Numbered from the stretch's first letter, positions 14,961-23,217 are shown. The stretch: 32,396 nt of DNA from Chryseomicrobium aureum (GCF_016909155.1 NZ_JAFBFG010000024.1:1-32396), one strand, 5' to 3'. Notes: a model not told the origin generated them from the sequence alone. Program-made: numbers and translations.

Positions 14961-16889
14961 ATGGTGGAGGATTTCAAGAAACGTTTTTATATTTCCTTGA
15001 TTCTTACTATTCCGATTCTGGCATTGTCTCCAATGATTCAGCATTTTCTGGGAGTCGACTGGCGTTTTGACAACGATATGTACATTTTATTCGTATTGTC
15101 GACCGTGGTCTTTTTCTATGGGGGCTGGCCATTTTTAACCGGTGGCATCAATGAACTCAAAGAAAAGAATCCCGGAATGATGACCTTAATTGCGCTGGCC
15201 ATCACGATTGCATATGGCTACAGTACGCTAGTGGTGTTCGGCTGGGAGGGCAATCAGCTTTTCTGGGAACTGGCCACACTGGTGGATATTATGTTGCTCG
15301 GGCATTGGATTGAAATGCGCTCGATCATGGGCGCTTCAAATGCCCTCGAACAACTGGTGAAATTAATGCCAAGCGAAGCGCACAAACTGGATGAGCATGG
15401 CCAAGTTCAGGAGGTTCCATTGTCCGAAATCCGAAATAAAGACCGGGTGCTCGTAAAGCCGGGTGAGAAGATTCCGGTGGACGGATTGATTGTGGAAGGA
15501 AAATCGACAATTGATGAATCGATGCTGACAGGAGAGTCCATTCCGATCGATAAACTGGAAGGCGATGCCGTAATCGGCGGATCGGTGAACAAAGAAGGCT
15601 CGCTGACCATCGAAGTAGAGAAAACAGGCGAAGAGTCATACTTGTCCCAAGTCATCACGATGGTCAAAGAAGCACAGGAATCCAAGTCCCGGACACAGGA
15701 CTTAACGAATCGCGCGGCCAAATGGTTATTCTATCTGGCACTGGTTGCCGGTTTTGTCACGCTTTTCGCTTGGCTGGCGCTGGGTTACTCGTTTGATGTC
15801 GCCATTGAACGCATGGTCACCGTGATGGTCATTGCGTGTCCGCATGCTTTAGGACTGGCAGCTCCGCTTGTTGTTGCTGTCTCCACTTCCATTTCTGCAA
15901 AACAGGGTCTTTTAATCCGGAATCGTGCAGACTTTGAAGGAGCAAGGAATCTGAATGCCGTCGTGTTTGATAAAACCGGAACCCTGACAAAAGGTGAGTT
16001 CGGCGTTACGGATATTGTCTCCAGTGGCAATTATACCGATGAAGAAGTGTTGCAGCTGGCTGCAGCCATCGAACAAAATTCAGAGCACCCGATTGCCGCC
16101 GGCATCACGAAATCAGCGAAAGAAAAAGAACTCTCGATTGGGAGAGTGAGTGATTTTGAATCGATTACCGGAAAAGGCATTCAAGGCAATGTAGACGGAC
16201 AGAAAGTGAATGTAGTCAGTCCGGGTTATGTGAACAGCAGTAAGCTCGATTATAACCAGAAACAGTTTAACGAACTATCCGAAGAAGGCAAAACGGTCGT
16301 CTTTGTTCTTGTGGAAGATCAGTTGGCCGGAATGATTGCCCTGGCAGATATCGTCCGGGGTACGGCAAAAGAAGCTGTGGCCGCGTTAAAGGAAAAAGGT
16401 ATTCACTCGATCATGCTGACAGGAGACAACAAAAAAGTGGCAAATTGGGTAGCGAAGCAAGTCGGAATCGAAGAAGTGTATGCGGAAGTGCTGCCGGATG
16501 ACAAAGCCAATCAAATCAAGAAAATCAAAGAAAAGGGCTGGAGAGTGGCGATGACCGGAGATGGCGTAAATGATGCGCCGGCACTGGCAACAGCCGATCT
16601 TGGGATTGCCATCGGTGCTGGCACAGATGTGGCGATGGAAACAGCCGATGTGGTACTGGTGAAAAGCAATCCGAATGATGTAGTGGCATTGATTGAGCTG
16701 TCGAAAAAGACTTACCGGAAAATGGTGCAGAATTTATGGTGGGCAACCGGCTATAACATCTTCGCCATTCCGTTGGCAGCCGGAGTATTGGCTCCATGGG
16801 GAATCGTTGTCAGTCCGGCAATAGGTGCTGTGTTTATGAGTTTGAGCACTATTATTGTGGCCATTAACGCCAAGCTCTTGAAAGCTTAG
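14961..16889 (+). CDS. copB: CopB-type copper-exporting P-type ATPase
   Basis: A class IB heavy-metal ATPase in the cytoplasmic membrane. Visible motifs: the actuator loop MLTGES, the ion-binding CPH in ACPHALGLA (not CPC), the phosphorylation site DKTGTLTKG, the HP motif EHPIA, ATP-binding GDGVNDAPALA, and the last segments GYNIFAIPLAAG and VFMSLSTIIVA, which carry the CopB-type Met-Ser-Thr ligands. CPH ATPases export Cu(I)/Cu(II) or silver. The open frame starts at ATG 14961, without a ribosome site, only 8 residues before DFKKRFYIS; the real protein should begin 56 codons earlier with a His-rich segment, lost by a frameshift (see the preceding entry). Downstream of it, a second, truncated copB copy points the other way. 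Confidence 0.93.
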   Translation: MVEDFKKRFYISLILTIPILALSPMIQHFLGVDWRFDNDMYILFVLSTVVFFYGGWPFLTGGINELKEKNPGMMTLIALAITIAYGYSTLVVFGWEGNQLFWELATLVDIMLLGHWIEMRSIMGASNALEQLVKLMPSEAHKLDEHGQVQEVPLSEIRNKDRVLVKPGEKIPVDGLIVEGKSTIDESMLTGESIPIDKLEGDAVIGGSVNKEGSLTIEVEKTGEESYLSQVITMVKEAQESKSRTQDLTNRAAKWLFYLALVAGFVTLFAWLALGYSFDVAIERMVTVMVIACPHALGLAAPLVVAVSTSISAKQGLLIRNRADFEGARNLNAVVFDKTGTLTKGEFGVTDIVSSGNYTDEEVLQLAAAIEQNSEHPIAAGITKSAKEKELSIGRVSDFESITGKGIQGNVDGQKVNVVSPGYVNSSKLDYNQKQFNELSEEGKTVVFVLVEDQLAGMIALADIVRGTAKEAVAALKEKGIHSIMLTGDNKKVANWVAKQVGIEEVYAEVLPDDKANQIKKIKEKGWRVAMTGDGVNDAPALATADLGIAIGAGTDVAMETADVVLVKSNPNDVVALIELSKKTYRKMVQNLWWATGYNIFAIPLAAGVLAPWGIVVSPAIGAVFMSLSTIIVAINAKLLKA

Positions 16890-16947
16890 AAGTGAGTTGT
16901 TTCTAGAAAAAGGTACAGTCAAAAGATACCCTGAGACATTTTTTAAC

Positions 16948-17121
16948 TCAAGGAGGAGTGGAGATGGAAATCCAGAAACGTTTTTTAAAGTCCTTAATCA
17001 TATTCTCATGATGATGACTATGATCTTCTTTGTTTTTTGAGTGTTCTGTGCTTTTGTGATCATGGTGATTATGTTTTGCATGGTGATTATGTTTTGCATG
17101 GTGTTGATGTTTAGTTGACAT
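16948..17121 (-). pseudogene. Remnant of a second copB: His-rich N-terminus only
   Basis: A 57-codon frame with its own ATG (17121) and a GGGG ribosome site. It encodes HQHHAKHNHHAKHNHHDHK, later DHSHHH, then MIKDFKKRFWIS, the sequence that leads into the first membrane segment of CopB (the intact copy has MVEDFKKRFYIS). After that, near 16966, the similarity stops and the frame ends STPP. The rest of the gene is missing, so it is a 5' fragment of another copB that converges on the first. Eighteen of the 57 residues are His. It could still make a small copper-binding peptide, but decay of a deleted gene is the simpler view. Confidence 0.75.
17061..17096. repeat. Tandem 18-bp repeat inside the copB remnant
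   Basis: CATGGTGATTATGTTTTG occurs twice in tandem (17061-17078 and 17079-17096) with a partial third copy after it. On the minus strand it encodes HHAKHN repeats; a coding repeat of a metal-binding segment, prone to copy-number change. Confidence 0.85.
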
Positions 17122-17380
17122 AGAAAAACCCCCTTCTGATTTATTATCTTCTCTTAATCATTATCTTTACCCAAAATATTTGAAGAAACCATGCAGACCA
17201 AAATTTAATGTAAATCCAAATAGTGACCATATCGTATTGGAATTTCAATAAAAAACAAAATTTTCTCTTCTTGTGTGAATTTATATTGTTAATAGTCAAA
17301 GAAATGCCACCATTCCTCCGCTAAATATGCATTTTTATCAGTTATTGTAAAAGCAAATACTAATGAATGAGGAGATGAAG

Positions 17381-18883
17381 ATGGTGAAAAAAAGATTGCT
17401 GAAAGGAACTTTATCCATTATGGCTGTCATTACCTTATCGGCTTGTACAGGAAATGGCGGTGGAATGAACTCCGATATGATGATGGGTAACGGAGATAAT
17501 AATGATCAAGGTATGAGCCAGAATGATATGAGTGGGATGATGGACCATGAGGAAGTACCCTCACTTACATCTTCTGAAGGTGTAAATGAGTTAATAATCC
17601 CCCCCTTGTTAGAAAAGGAAAAAGGGAAAAACTATGATTATGAAGTAACTGCACAAGAAGGAATTACTGAATTTTTCGAAGGGGTGTCTACAGAGACTTA
17701 CGGGTATAATGGTAATTTGCTTGGGCCCACACTGAAGATAGAAGAAGGAGAGAGTGTGGATGTTAAAATTACGAATGATTTAAATGAACCTACTACGTTT
17801 CATTGGCATGGTCTGGAAGTTCCCAGTGAAATAGATGGTGGACCCAGTGATGAAATCCAACCAGGAGATAGCCGGATCATTACATTAGAAGCCGATCAAC
17901 CTGCTGCTACGTTATGGTACCACCCTCACGTTCATGAAATGACTGCTGAGCAAGTATTTAGAGGGCTCTCTGGAATGTTACTTATTGATAATCCTGAAAA
18001 TTCAGATTTGAAGATCCCGGATGAATATGGAGTTAACGATATTCCGTTAATTTTTCAAGACCGTCTTTTTGACGAAGATAAACAATTAGATTACGACAAT
18101 CTCATGGATGTAGACGGCACTTTGGGTGACATTTCCATGGTGAACGGAACGCTTAATCCAAAGATGACTGTCACAGAACCTATTATGCGATTTCGTTTAT
18201 TAAATGGATCAAATGCACGAAATTATACATTTCGCTTAAGTAATGGTGATAATTTTACTCAAATTGCCTCTGACGGCAGTTTACTCGATGAGCCAGTTGA
18301 CCGTAAAGAACTCACACTTGCTGCGTCGGAGCGTGCTGAAATTCTTATAGATTTTTCGAAATTAACTAAAGAGGAGTCACTTTCTATTATTAATGAAGAA
18401 GGTGTAGTACTACTTCCGTTTGATGTGAAAAATATTGATTCAACTGGTGATTCTGTCGAGTCATGGAGCACTGATAAGCCGTTTTTGACAGATGAGGAGA
18501 AAGAAATGCCTGTTACTAAAAACATCGAATTATTTGGAATGATGGATATGGTATCTATTAACGGAAAAAAATTCGATGAAGATCGTATTGATTTGCGTCA
18601 GGAGCAGGGTGTGACAGAAGTGTGGGAAATTTATAATAAACCGGATATGATGGGAGGTATGGTACATCCGTTTCACATTCATGGTACCCAGTTCAAAGTA
18701 ATTTCCCGTGACGGCGAAGAAGTGGAAGAAAGTGAACAAGGCTTTAAAGATAGTGTTGCAGTTGAACCTGGTGAAAGAGTAAAATTGCTCGTCACTTTTC
18801 CTGAAAAAGGGGTTTATGTATTCCATTGCCATATTTTAGAACATGAAGATAATGGCATGATGGGACAAATTGAAGTGTATTAA
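17381..18883 (+). CDS. Multicopper oxidase lipoprotein (CueO/CopA-like)
   Basis: A 500-residue exported three-domain multicopper oxidase. A signal peptide ends at lipobox TLSAC, then a Met/Asn/Gly-rich segment (MNSDMMMGNGDNN) that may collect copper. All copper-site motifs are present in order: HWHGLE, WYHPHVHE, HPFHIHGTQ and HCHILEHEDNGMM, giving the type 1 and the trinuclear centre. Such enzymes oxidise Cu(I) to the less toxic Cu(II) outside the membrane. ATG at 17381 is chosen because GAGGAG lies 6 bases before it; an ATG at 17363 is in frame. The gene is more AT-rich than copB and the kinase, suggesting a different origin. It ends 138 bases before a terminator. Confidence 0.93.
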   Translation: MVKKRLLKGTLSIMAVITLSACTGNGGGMNSDMMMGNGDNNDQGMSQNDMSGMMDHEEVPSLTSSEGVNELIIPPLLEKEKGKNYDYEVTAQEGITEFFEGVSTETYGYNGNLLGPTLKIEEGESVDVKITNDLNEPTTFHWHGLEVPSEIDGGPSDEIQPGDSRIITLEADQPAATLWYHPHVHEMTAEQVFRGLSGMLLIDNPENSDLKIPDEYGVNDIPLIFQDRLFDEDKQLDYDNLMDVDGTLGDISMVNGTLNPKMTVTEPIMRFRLLNGSNARNYTFRLSNGDNFTQIASDGSLLDEPVDRKELTLAASERAEILIDFSKLTKEESLSIINEEGVVLLPFDVKNIDSTGDSVESWSTDKPFLTDEEKEMPVTKNIELFGMMDMVSINGKKFDEDRIDLRQEQGVTEVWEIYNKPDMMGGMVHPFHIHGTQFKVISRDGEEVEESEQGFKDSVAVEPGERVKLLVTFPEKGVYVFHCHILEHEDNGMMGQIEVY

Positions 18884-18924
18884 GCAGAAAACTCAGTATA
18901 GTACAAAGAGTCTCCAAAGGTTAA

Positions 18925-19011
18925 GTTTTCACCTTATATGGAGAGTATTGGCATGCGAATGTAGTGAAATCTGAGTTTGATAAATGGGTTACTGATGGAA
19001 TGACGGATTAA
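18925..19011 (+). pseudogene. Possible gene remnant downstream of the multicopper oxidase
   Basis: A 28-codon open stretch between stops reads GEYWHANVVKSEFDKWVTDG, with no start codon or ribosome site. The ending resembles by eye the tail of terminal-oxidase subunit II proteins (FDKWV). It is too short to be sure; it may be chance coding. Confidence 0.2.
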
Positions 19012-19021
19012 ATAGAGTTTT

Positions 19022-19055
19022 AGAGAAGAAGCTTTAAAAGTTTCTTCTCTTTTTA
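19022..19055 (+). terminator. Rho-independent terminator after the multicopper oxidase
   Basis: AGAGAAGAA (19022-19030) pairs with TTCTTCTCT (19042-19050), extended by CTTT/AAAG inside the loop and followed by a T run. Confidence 0.8.
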
Positions 19056-19144
19056 ATTAGTTGAAAAGGAAACGTTTTGAAATGAATTGGTTTGCCAATT
19101 TCCAAACTAAAAAACTCTGAGTGAAAATATTTAAGGTATAAATT

Positions 19145-20395
19145 TTATATAATTCTTAAATCTTCTTGTTGTCTAGAGAACCATCTAATTATTTGTTGAG
19201 AAATTATATCCATCAAGTGGGAAAATTCATAAGCTTGTTCGCTTGGACATTCGTCGCCTTTTAAATCATAGTTAGTTTTTGCATGAGCATACATATTTCT
19301 TGTGGAGGAAATTGAACTAGCTATCTCTTCGAGAGCTTTTTTTTGATCTTCAGCACTACTTTGTATAGTTATTCTTTTTGTCTTTTTAAGAAATTTAGGA
19401 GCTATGCTAACTAAATCATATAAATCGCAACATGTTTCAATTGTAATTTTAAAAGCTAAATAGTCTTTACGAAGATTTTTATGTTCTTCATATATTTTCC
19501 CTAATTCTAATATGTAATTTGCATCTGGGTTTAATGCTCTTGTAGTGGATAGCTTTACTACGGTCTTTTCGATAAGGTCTTTACGGATGACTGTTTGAGA
19601 TACATACTCTATTACTCGACTAAAACCAAGAATTTGTTGTTCAGGATGGTCGGTGTTGAATACAGTTCTATATATTTCTAATACTTCTTCAATACCTTTA
19701 CCTTGAATCAAAGGTCTCAATTTCAACTCGTCTCCTGCTTGACCTTGCTCTTCTTCCTCGTCCCATAGTTCATATGTCCAAGGATCTTTATGGATTTCTA
19801 TATTGTATGTTGATTTCAATTCAAAAAAATAAGAGTCGAAAATTATATTTAAATCGTTTTCGTGAATGCGAGTGTCAGAGCTAATAGAGATAAAAATATC
19901 ATTTTCATCTATTGGGGGAACATATTTGTTATACATATCTTCCATAGTTAATCGAAGATTAAAACTCGTTAAGCCTTGGATTATATCTATTTTATAATTA
20001 CTATCTCGAAGGTTAATTTCAGTACTAACATCTCTGTCAGGGATAACTGAGAGATCCCTATAATCTGATGTGACTCTAATTAGAGCTGTTTTTTCGCCGA
20101 CTAATCTATAGTTATCAATGAACTTACTATTCTTAGCTTGTTCTACCAAAATGAGTATATCTCTAAGACTATAATTGAAATCAAGTTCATACTCACTTCT
20201 TGGCAAAATTAGGGAAGTTGCAGTTTCATATTTGTATACTATTGGTTCCTCTTCTTCCTCTTTATCCGAGTCCTCCTCATTTTGCTCTACATAATCTTCA
20301 CCATCAAAAAAGCATTCTATGTCATATTCTTCGCAAAACTTTAACAACTCTTCTATTTCCTGCTTTAAATATTCTGGTTCAAAGAGTATTGCCAA
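19145..20395 (-). CDS. Uncharacterised protein with C-terminal HEPN-type motif
   Basis: A 416-residue, strongly acidic, AT-rich soluble protein that I do not recognise as a named family. An acidic stretch (EEDSDKEEEEEP, about residues 42-53) separates a short N-terminal helix region from a central part. The C-terminal 150 residues are helical and contain SSTRNMYAHAK at about residues 363-373, a clear Rx4H motif (R366, H371) of the HEPN fold, found in RNA-cutting toxins and defence effectors. No membrane segment is present. TTG at 20395 is preferred because GAGGTGA ends 5 bases before it; GTG at 20404 is in frame. It is the last gene of a three-gene operon, 36 bases after the DUF6075-like gene. 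An RNase effector role is an inference. Confidence 0.65.
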   Translation of the reverse strand: MAILFEPEYLKQEIEELLKFCEEYDIECFFDGEDYVEQNEEDSDKEEEEEPIVYKYETATSLILPRSEYELDFNYSLRDILILVEQAKNSKFIDNYRLVGEKTALIRVTSDYRDLSVIPDRDVSTEINLRDSNYKIDIIQGLTSFNLRLTMEDMYNKYVPPIDENDIFISISSDTRIHENDLNIIFDSYFFELKSTYNIEIHKDPWTYELWDEEEEQGQAGDELKLRPLIQGKGIEEVLEIYRTVFNTDHPEQQILGFSRVIEYVSQTVIRKDLIEKTVVKLSTTRALNPDANYILELGKIYEEHKNLRKDYLAFKITIETCCDLYDLVSIAPKFLKKTKRITIQSSAEDQKKALEEIASSISSTRNMYAHAKTNYDLKGDECPSEQAYEFSHLMDIISQQIIRWFSRQQEDLRII

Positions 20396-20431
20396 TTTGC
20401 TCACCTCAACCCATTTATTGGAAAACGATTT

Positions 20432-20821
20432 TTACTTTATTCCATATTTCCTAAGATACACAGCATTCATCGCCAGTTGGAAAGAGTCTGAATCAAGGTT
20501 TTCTACTAGTTCAAGTGGTGTACAGTCTTCATTCGCATTATATAGATGAACTGCTAGCTTTAATAGACTTGCCGTTCCCCTTGAGAAATCTTGTTCTTTA
20601 AAACATCTGTCCGAACTGAAACCATCATCTGTTAGGTAAGGAAGAGCTTTTTTGACAAGTTCGTCATTCCCAGTAAGGACATAGATCAATGTCTGGTATT
20701 CATGGCTCCTCTGTTGATAAGTGCTAAGTTTTTGTAGTGCTTCGTTATACAATACATGATGACTTTCTGTAAACAATGAGGTTGTTAGAACCTCCCCTTC
20801 CAAAATACTTATTTTCCTCAT
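20432..20821 (-). CDS. DUF6075-like protein
   Basis: About 129 residues. The middle part, YQTLIYVLTGNDELVKKALPYL (from about residue 40) and SRGTASLLKLAVHLYNANEDCTPLELVENLD, resembles the DUF6075 family of Firmicutes (LFYILSGN ... LVKLAFNLYN ... LDLLSNLD), judged from memory. No catalytic motif is known for the family. ATG at 20821 is one start; an in-frame TTG at 20833 overlaps the stop of the upstream gene (TTGA), so the two are translationally coupled in either case. No strong ribosome site of its own. It is the middle gene of the operon with the HEPN-type protein and a YjcQ-like protein. Confidence 0.6.
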   Translation of the reverse strand: MRKISILEGEVLTTSLFTESHHVLYNEALQKLSTYQQRSHEYQTLIYVLTGNDELVKKALPYLTDDGFSSDRCFKEQDFSRGTASLLKLAVHLYNANEDCTPLELVENLDSDSFQLAMNAVYLRKYGIK

Positions 20822-20829
20822 AATACTAA

Positions 20830-21144
20830 TCAATAATCTTCAAACGCACCATTAGAGTAGGCTTTCTTTTCAATTTCTACCCATTTCTTCAACTCACTTC
20901 TATCGGCAGGATAAGACGCTTCGTAATGATGTAACTCCTCAAGTAATTCCTTACCTTTTAATGTTAATCGAGCGGGCTTTATTGAAAAGAAATCATTTAC
21001 TCTTAAAACTCTTTCGAGAAATCCTTTATTCTCTAAAAAGAATATAAAGTTTTCAAATTCCCTTTCAGATAGTCCATAATCATTGCCTTCAGGGATAAAA
21101 TTTTTCTTATCGATTTCTCGTAGTACACTATATCCAGCTCTCAT
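20830..21144 (-). CDS. yjcQ: YjcQ-family winged-helix protein
   Basis: A 104-residue protein with the winged-helix layout of YjcQ: YSVLREIDKKNF (helix 1), LSEREFENFIFFLENKGFLERV (helices 2-3), then a wing and ARLTLKGKELLEEL with the usual LTxKGxxLLE motif. YjcQ proteins occur mostly in phage and accessory regions of Firmicutes; the function is unknown, DNA binding is likely. It has a good ribosome site (AAAGGAG 6-7 bases before ATG 21144) and a promoter-like sequence just upstream, so it is the first gene of the three-gene operon and may regulate it. Confidence 0.65.
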   Translation of the reverse strand: MRAGYSVLREIDKKNFIPEGNDYGLSEREFENFIFFLENKGFLERVLRVNDFFSIKPARLTLKGKELLEELHHYEASYPADRSELKKWVEIEKKAYSNGAFEDY

Positions 21145-21164
21145 TGTAAACTCCTTTTAGAATT

Positions 21165-21194
21165 ATTATATCAATTGAAAATATTACAAGTAAA
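21165..21194 (-). promoter_or_regulatory. Promoter of the yjcQ-like operon
   Basis: On the minus strand, a perfect -10 TATAAT (21165-21170) with TTTACT (21189-21194) as -35 at 18 bases. The -10 lies 20 bases before the yjcQ-like start codon, leaving a very short leader. Confidence 0.6.
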
Positions 21195-21260
21195 CAATAG
21201 GATATGAAAATAGAGCAATAATTATTATTATTTCAAATATTAAAAAATATTTACAGCAAT

Positions 21261-21461
21261 CTATTTAGAAGTTATATTTATGGTAATAAATGATAAAAAT
21301 AGAAGGAGGAAGAAAATATCTTCCCCTACTGCATCCGATCGATCATGATTAGTCTGAGGAGAAACAAACGTAATCGCGAGGCTCTTCTCTTGTGCTTTTG
21401 CTTTTACCTCATCACGCCAATCGTCATGAATCTGTCCTGCTAAATACACTACAAGTTCCAT
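21261..21461 (-). pseudogene. ytoQ: ytoQ, truncated after about 49 codons
   Basis: The frame starts with a strong ribosome site (AAGGAGGAG) and reads ELVVYLAGQIHDDWRDEV and later SPQTNHDRSDAVGEDI, the clear N-terminus of YtoQ, a protein of about 148 residues. Near 21315 the family sequence stops abruptly and 17 unrelated, hydrophobic codons (FFLLLFLSF) follow to the stop. About two thirds of the gene is missing. The break marks the place where the AT-rich operon to the left was joined, so this is probably the right boundary of the accessory island. The YtoQ product cannot work in this form. Confidence 0.8.
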
Positions 21462-21787
21462 ACTACTAACTCCTCCTTTAGCTCTTGTCTTTTTAGTCTA
21501 TCGAAATCGAGTTGAGAACGCCAGAAACACGCTATTCACGTATTTATGGATAGTGAATACTAGAGCCCGGAAGCCAGGCCGTCATTTCCCGGGCTATCGG
21601 AGTTTTGCCGAGACCCCGCTACAAGACGAAGTCGATGTAAGGAGGCTCGGTGAAAGTCCCCCAGGAGATGGCGGTCTGGGTGGAGAGTGTCACTAGCCTG
21701 GTGAATGACCATACTTATAATTCGTATTTCTTGTGCCTAAACTGTATACTGTTTGTACAACGTTTCAACACGAAAGGAAGACCATTT
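21462..21787 (+). other. Structured intergenic region upstream of selO, candidate non-coding RNA
   Basis: These 326 bases hold no convincing gene; the selO frame is open from 21650, but its first 46 codons do not resemble the family. Several stems follow one another on the plus strand: TATTCAC/GTGAATA (21533-21539 with 21553-21559), AGCCCGG/CCGGGCT (21564-21570 with 21589-21595) and TCGG/CCGA (21597-21600 with 21608-21611), then the motif GGTGAAAGTCC near 21650. The stretch is much more G+C-rich than what surrounds it. It could be a riboswitch-like leader of selO, or a decayed group II intron piece, where GGTGAAAGTCC-like motifs occur. I could not fit it to a known riboswitch class. Confidence 0.4.
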
Positions 21788-23197
21788 ATGCAGTTCACGC
21801 AAAGCTATCTAACACTTCCAGCAACATTCTATAAAGAAATCCTTCCTACACCTGTTGCAGATCCGCAACTCATCATCTGGAACGAAACGGTCGCGGAGCA
21901 ATTAGGCTTTGCTGGTAATCCGGCTGACTACACCAAATTCCTAGCCGGCAACGAGACGTTTGAGAACAGCCAGCCAATCGCACAGGCCTATGCCGGCCAT
22001 CAATTTGCTAACTTTACGATGTTAGGAGATGGGCGCGCGATTTTACTAGGTGAGCTAGAAGGAAAAGATCACATGACCTATGATCTTCAGCTTAAAGGTT
22101 CAGGCAGAACACCGTTTTCACGAGGAGGAGACGGACGCGCAGCCCTAGGACCGATGCTGCGGGAATATATCATCAGTGAGGCAATGTATCACTTAAGAAT
22201 TCCCACAACGCGCAGTCTTGCAGTCGTCTACTCAGGGGAAGGCATCCAGCGAGAAACTGTAAAACCGGGTGCTATATTGACTCGAGTCGCGAAAAGCCAT
22301 ATTCGTGTAGGTACGTTTCAGTATGCTGCCCAGTTTGGAAGTGTAGAAGATTTGCGCAGTTTAGCGGATTACACAATCGAACACCTTGCCATTCCGGTAA
22401 ATGAACATCCATACAAATCTCTACTACAAGAAATCATAAAAAGACAGGCAACTCTCATTGCACAGTGGCAGCTCGTTGGTTTTGTGCACGGCGTGATGAA
22501 TACAGACAATATGACACTAAGTGGTGAAACAATTGACTACGGACCATGCGCATTTCTCGATATGTATGACCCGGCGACCGTCTTTAGCTCGATTGATCAA
22601 CAAGGGCGTTATGCATATGGAAATCAACCTGGGACTGCGGGCTGGAATCTTGCACGATTCGCAGAAAGTTTGCTGCCTCTGCTAGGGGACACACAAGAGA
22701 AAGCAATCGAAGTGGCACAGGAAGTATTAGATAGCTTTCCTGAACTTTTCCAACTGGCATACAACGAGGGCCTATCCAAAAAAATTGGTCTTCCTAATAC
22801 AGAGCAAACATTGAAACTTGCATCCCAATTTTTGCAATTAATGCAGCAACATAAAGCCGATTTCACAAGAACATTCGTAGCACTCACACTACAGAATTAT
22901 TCTGATGAATTCTTTAAACATGCGGATGTTCAAGCGTGGCTAAAGCAGTACGAACAGCAACAAGGGGAACGAACACCTGAACAACAACAATTGATGGAAG
23001 CTTCCAACCCCGTCCTCATTCCGCGAAATCATTTAGTCCAACAAGCACTCGATGAAGCGGAGACTGGCTCGATGGAAAACGTGATGACCTTGTTAAAACA
23101 CCTAGAAAAACCCTATATGTATTCACAAGAACAACTTGCTTTTGATCAAGGTCCACCTGAAACAGGACAAGATTTTGTAACCTATTGCGGTACTTAA
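21788..23197 (+). CDS. selO: Protein adenylyltransferase SelO (YdiU/UPF0061)
   Basis: A 469-residue pseudokinase-fold enzyme that transfers AMP to Ser, Thr or Tyr of target proteins, linked to redox stress. Family signatures: AQAYAGHQFANF, LGDGRAILLGE, QLKGSGRTPFSRGGDGRAALGPMLRE split over about residues 90-130, LREYIISEAMYHL, and the active-site HGVMNTDNM with the metal-binding DYGPCAFLD. It ends in TYCGT, the usual position of the C-terminal cysteine (selenocysteine in animals). ATG at 21788 follows AAAGGAAG and begins QFTQSYLTLPATFY as in other members; the upstream 46 codons of the open frame are not used. The SDR gene starts 20 bases after it. Confidence 0.93.
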   Translation: MQFTQSYLTLPATFYKEILPTPVADPQLIIWNETVAEQLGFAGNPADYTKFLAGNETFENSQPIAQAYAGHQFANFTMLGDGRAILLGELEGKDHMTYDLQLKGSGRTPFSRGGDGRAALGPMLREYIISEAMYHLRIPTTRSLAVVYSGEGIQRETVKPGAILTRVAKSHIRVGTFQYAAQFGSVEDLRSLADYTIEHLAIPVNEHPYKSLLQEIIKRQATLIAQWQLVGFVHGVMNTDNMTLSGETIDYGPCAFLDMYDPATVFSSIDQQGRYAYGNQPGTAGWNLARFAESLLPLLGDTQEKAIEVAQEVLDSFPELFQLAYNEGLSKKIGLPNTEQTLKLASQFLQLMQQHKADFTRTFVALTLQNYSDEFFKHADVQAWLKQYEQQQGERTPEQQQLMEASNPVLIPRNHLVQQALDEAETGSMENVMTLLKHLEKPYMYSQEQLAFDQGPPETGQDFVTYCGT

Positions 23198-23217
23198 TTT
23201 TGAGAGGAGAGAAGACA

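Noticed and set aside
14752..15000. 82-codon plus-strand frame before copB
   Set aside because: It reads the His-rich copB segment in another frame, giving Arg/Ile/Thr-rich sequence without family character; no ribosome site.
17061..17103. Short direct repeats that might suggest a CRISPR array
   Set aside because: Units are 18 bp, contiguous without spacers, and encode a His repeat in the copB remnant.
21500..21700. Known riboswitch (cobalamin, FMN, SAM, guanidine, M-box) upstream of selO
   Set aside because: GGTGAAAGTCC recalls parts of cobalamin or FMN elements, but the other conserved segments are missing.
21650..21787. N-terminal extension of the selO frame
   Set aside because: The 46 codons do not match the family, while ATG 21788 has a ribosome site and a typical N-terminus.
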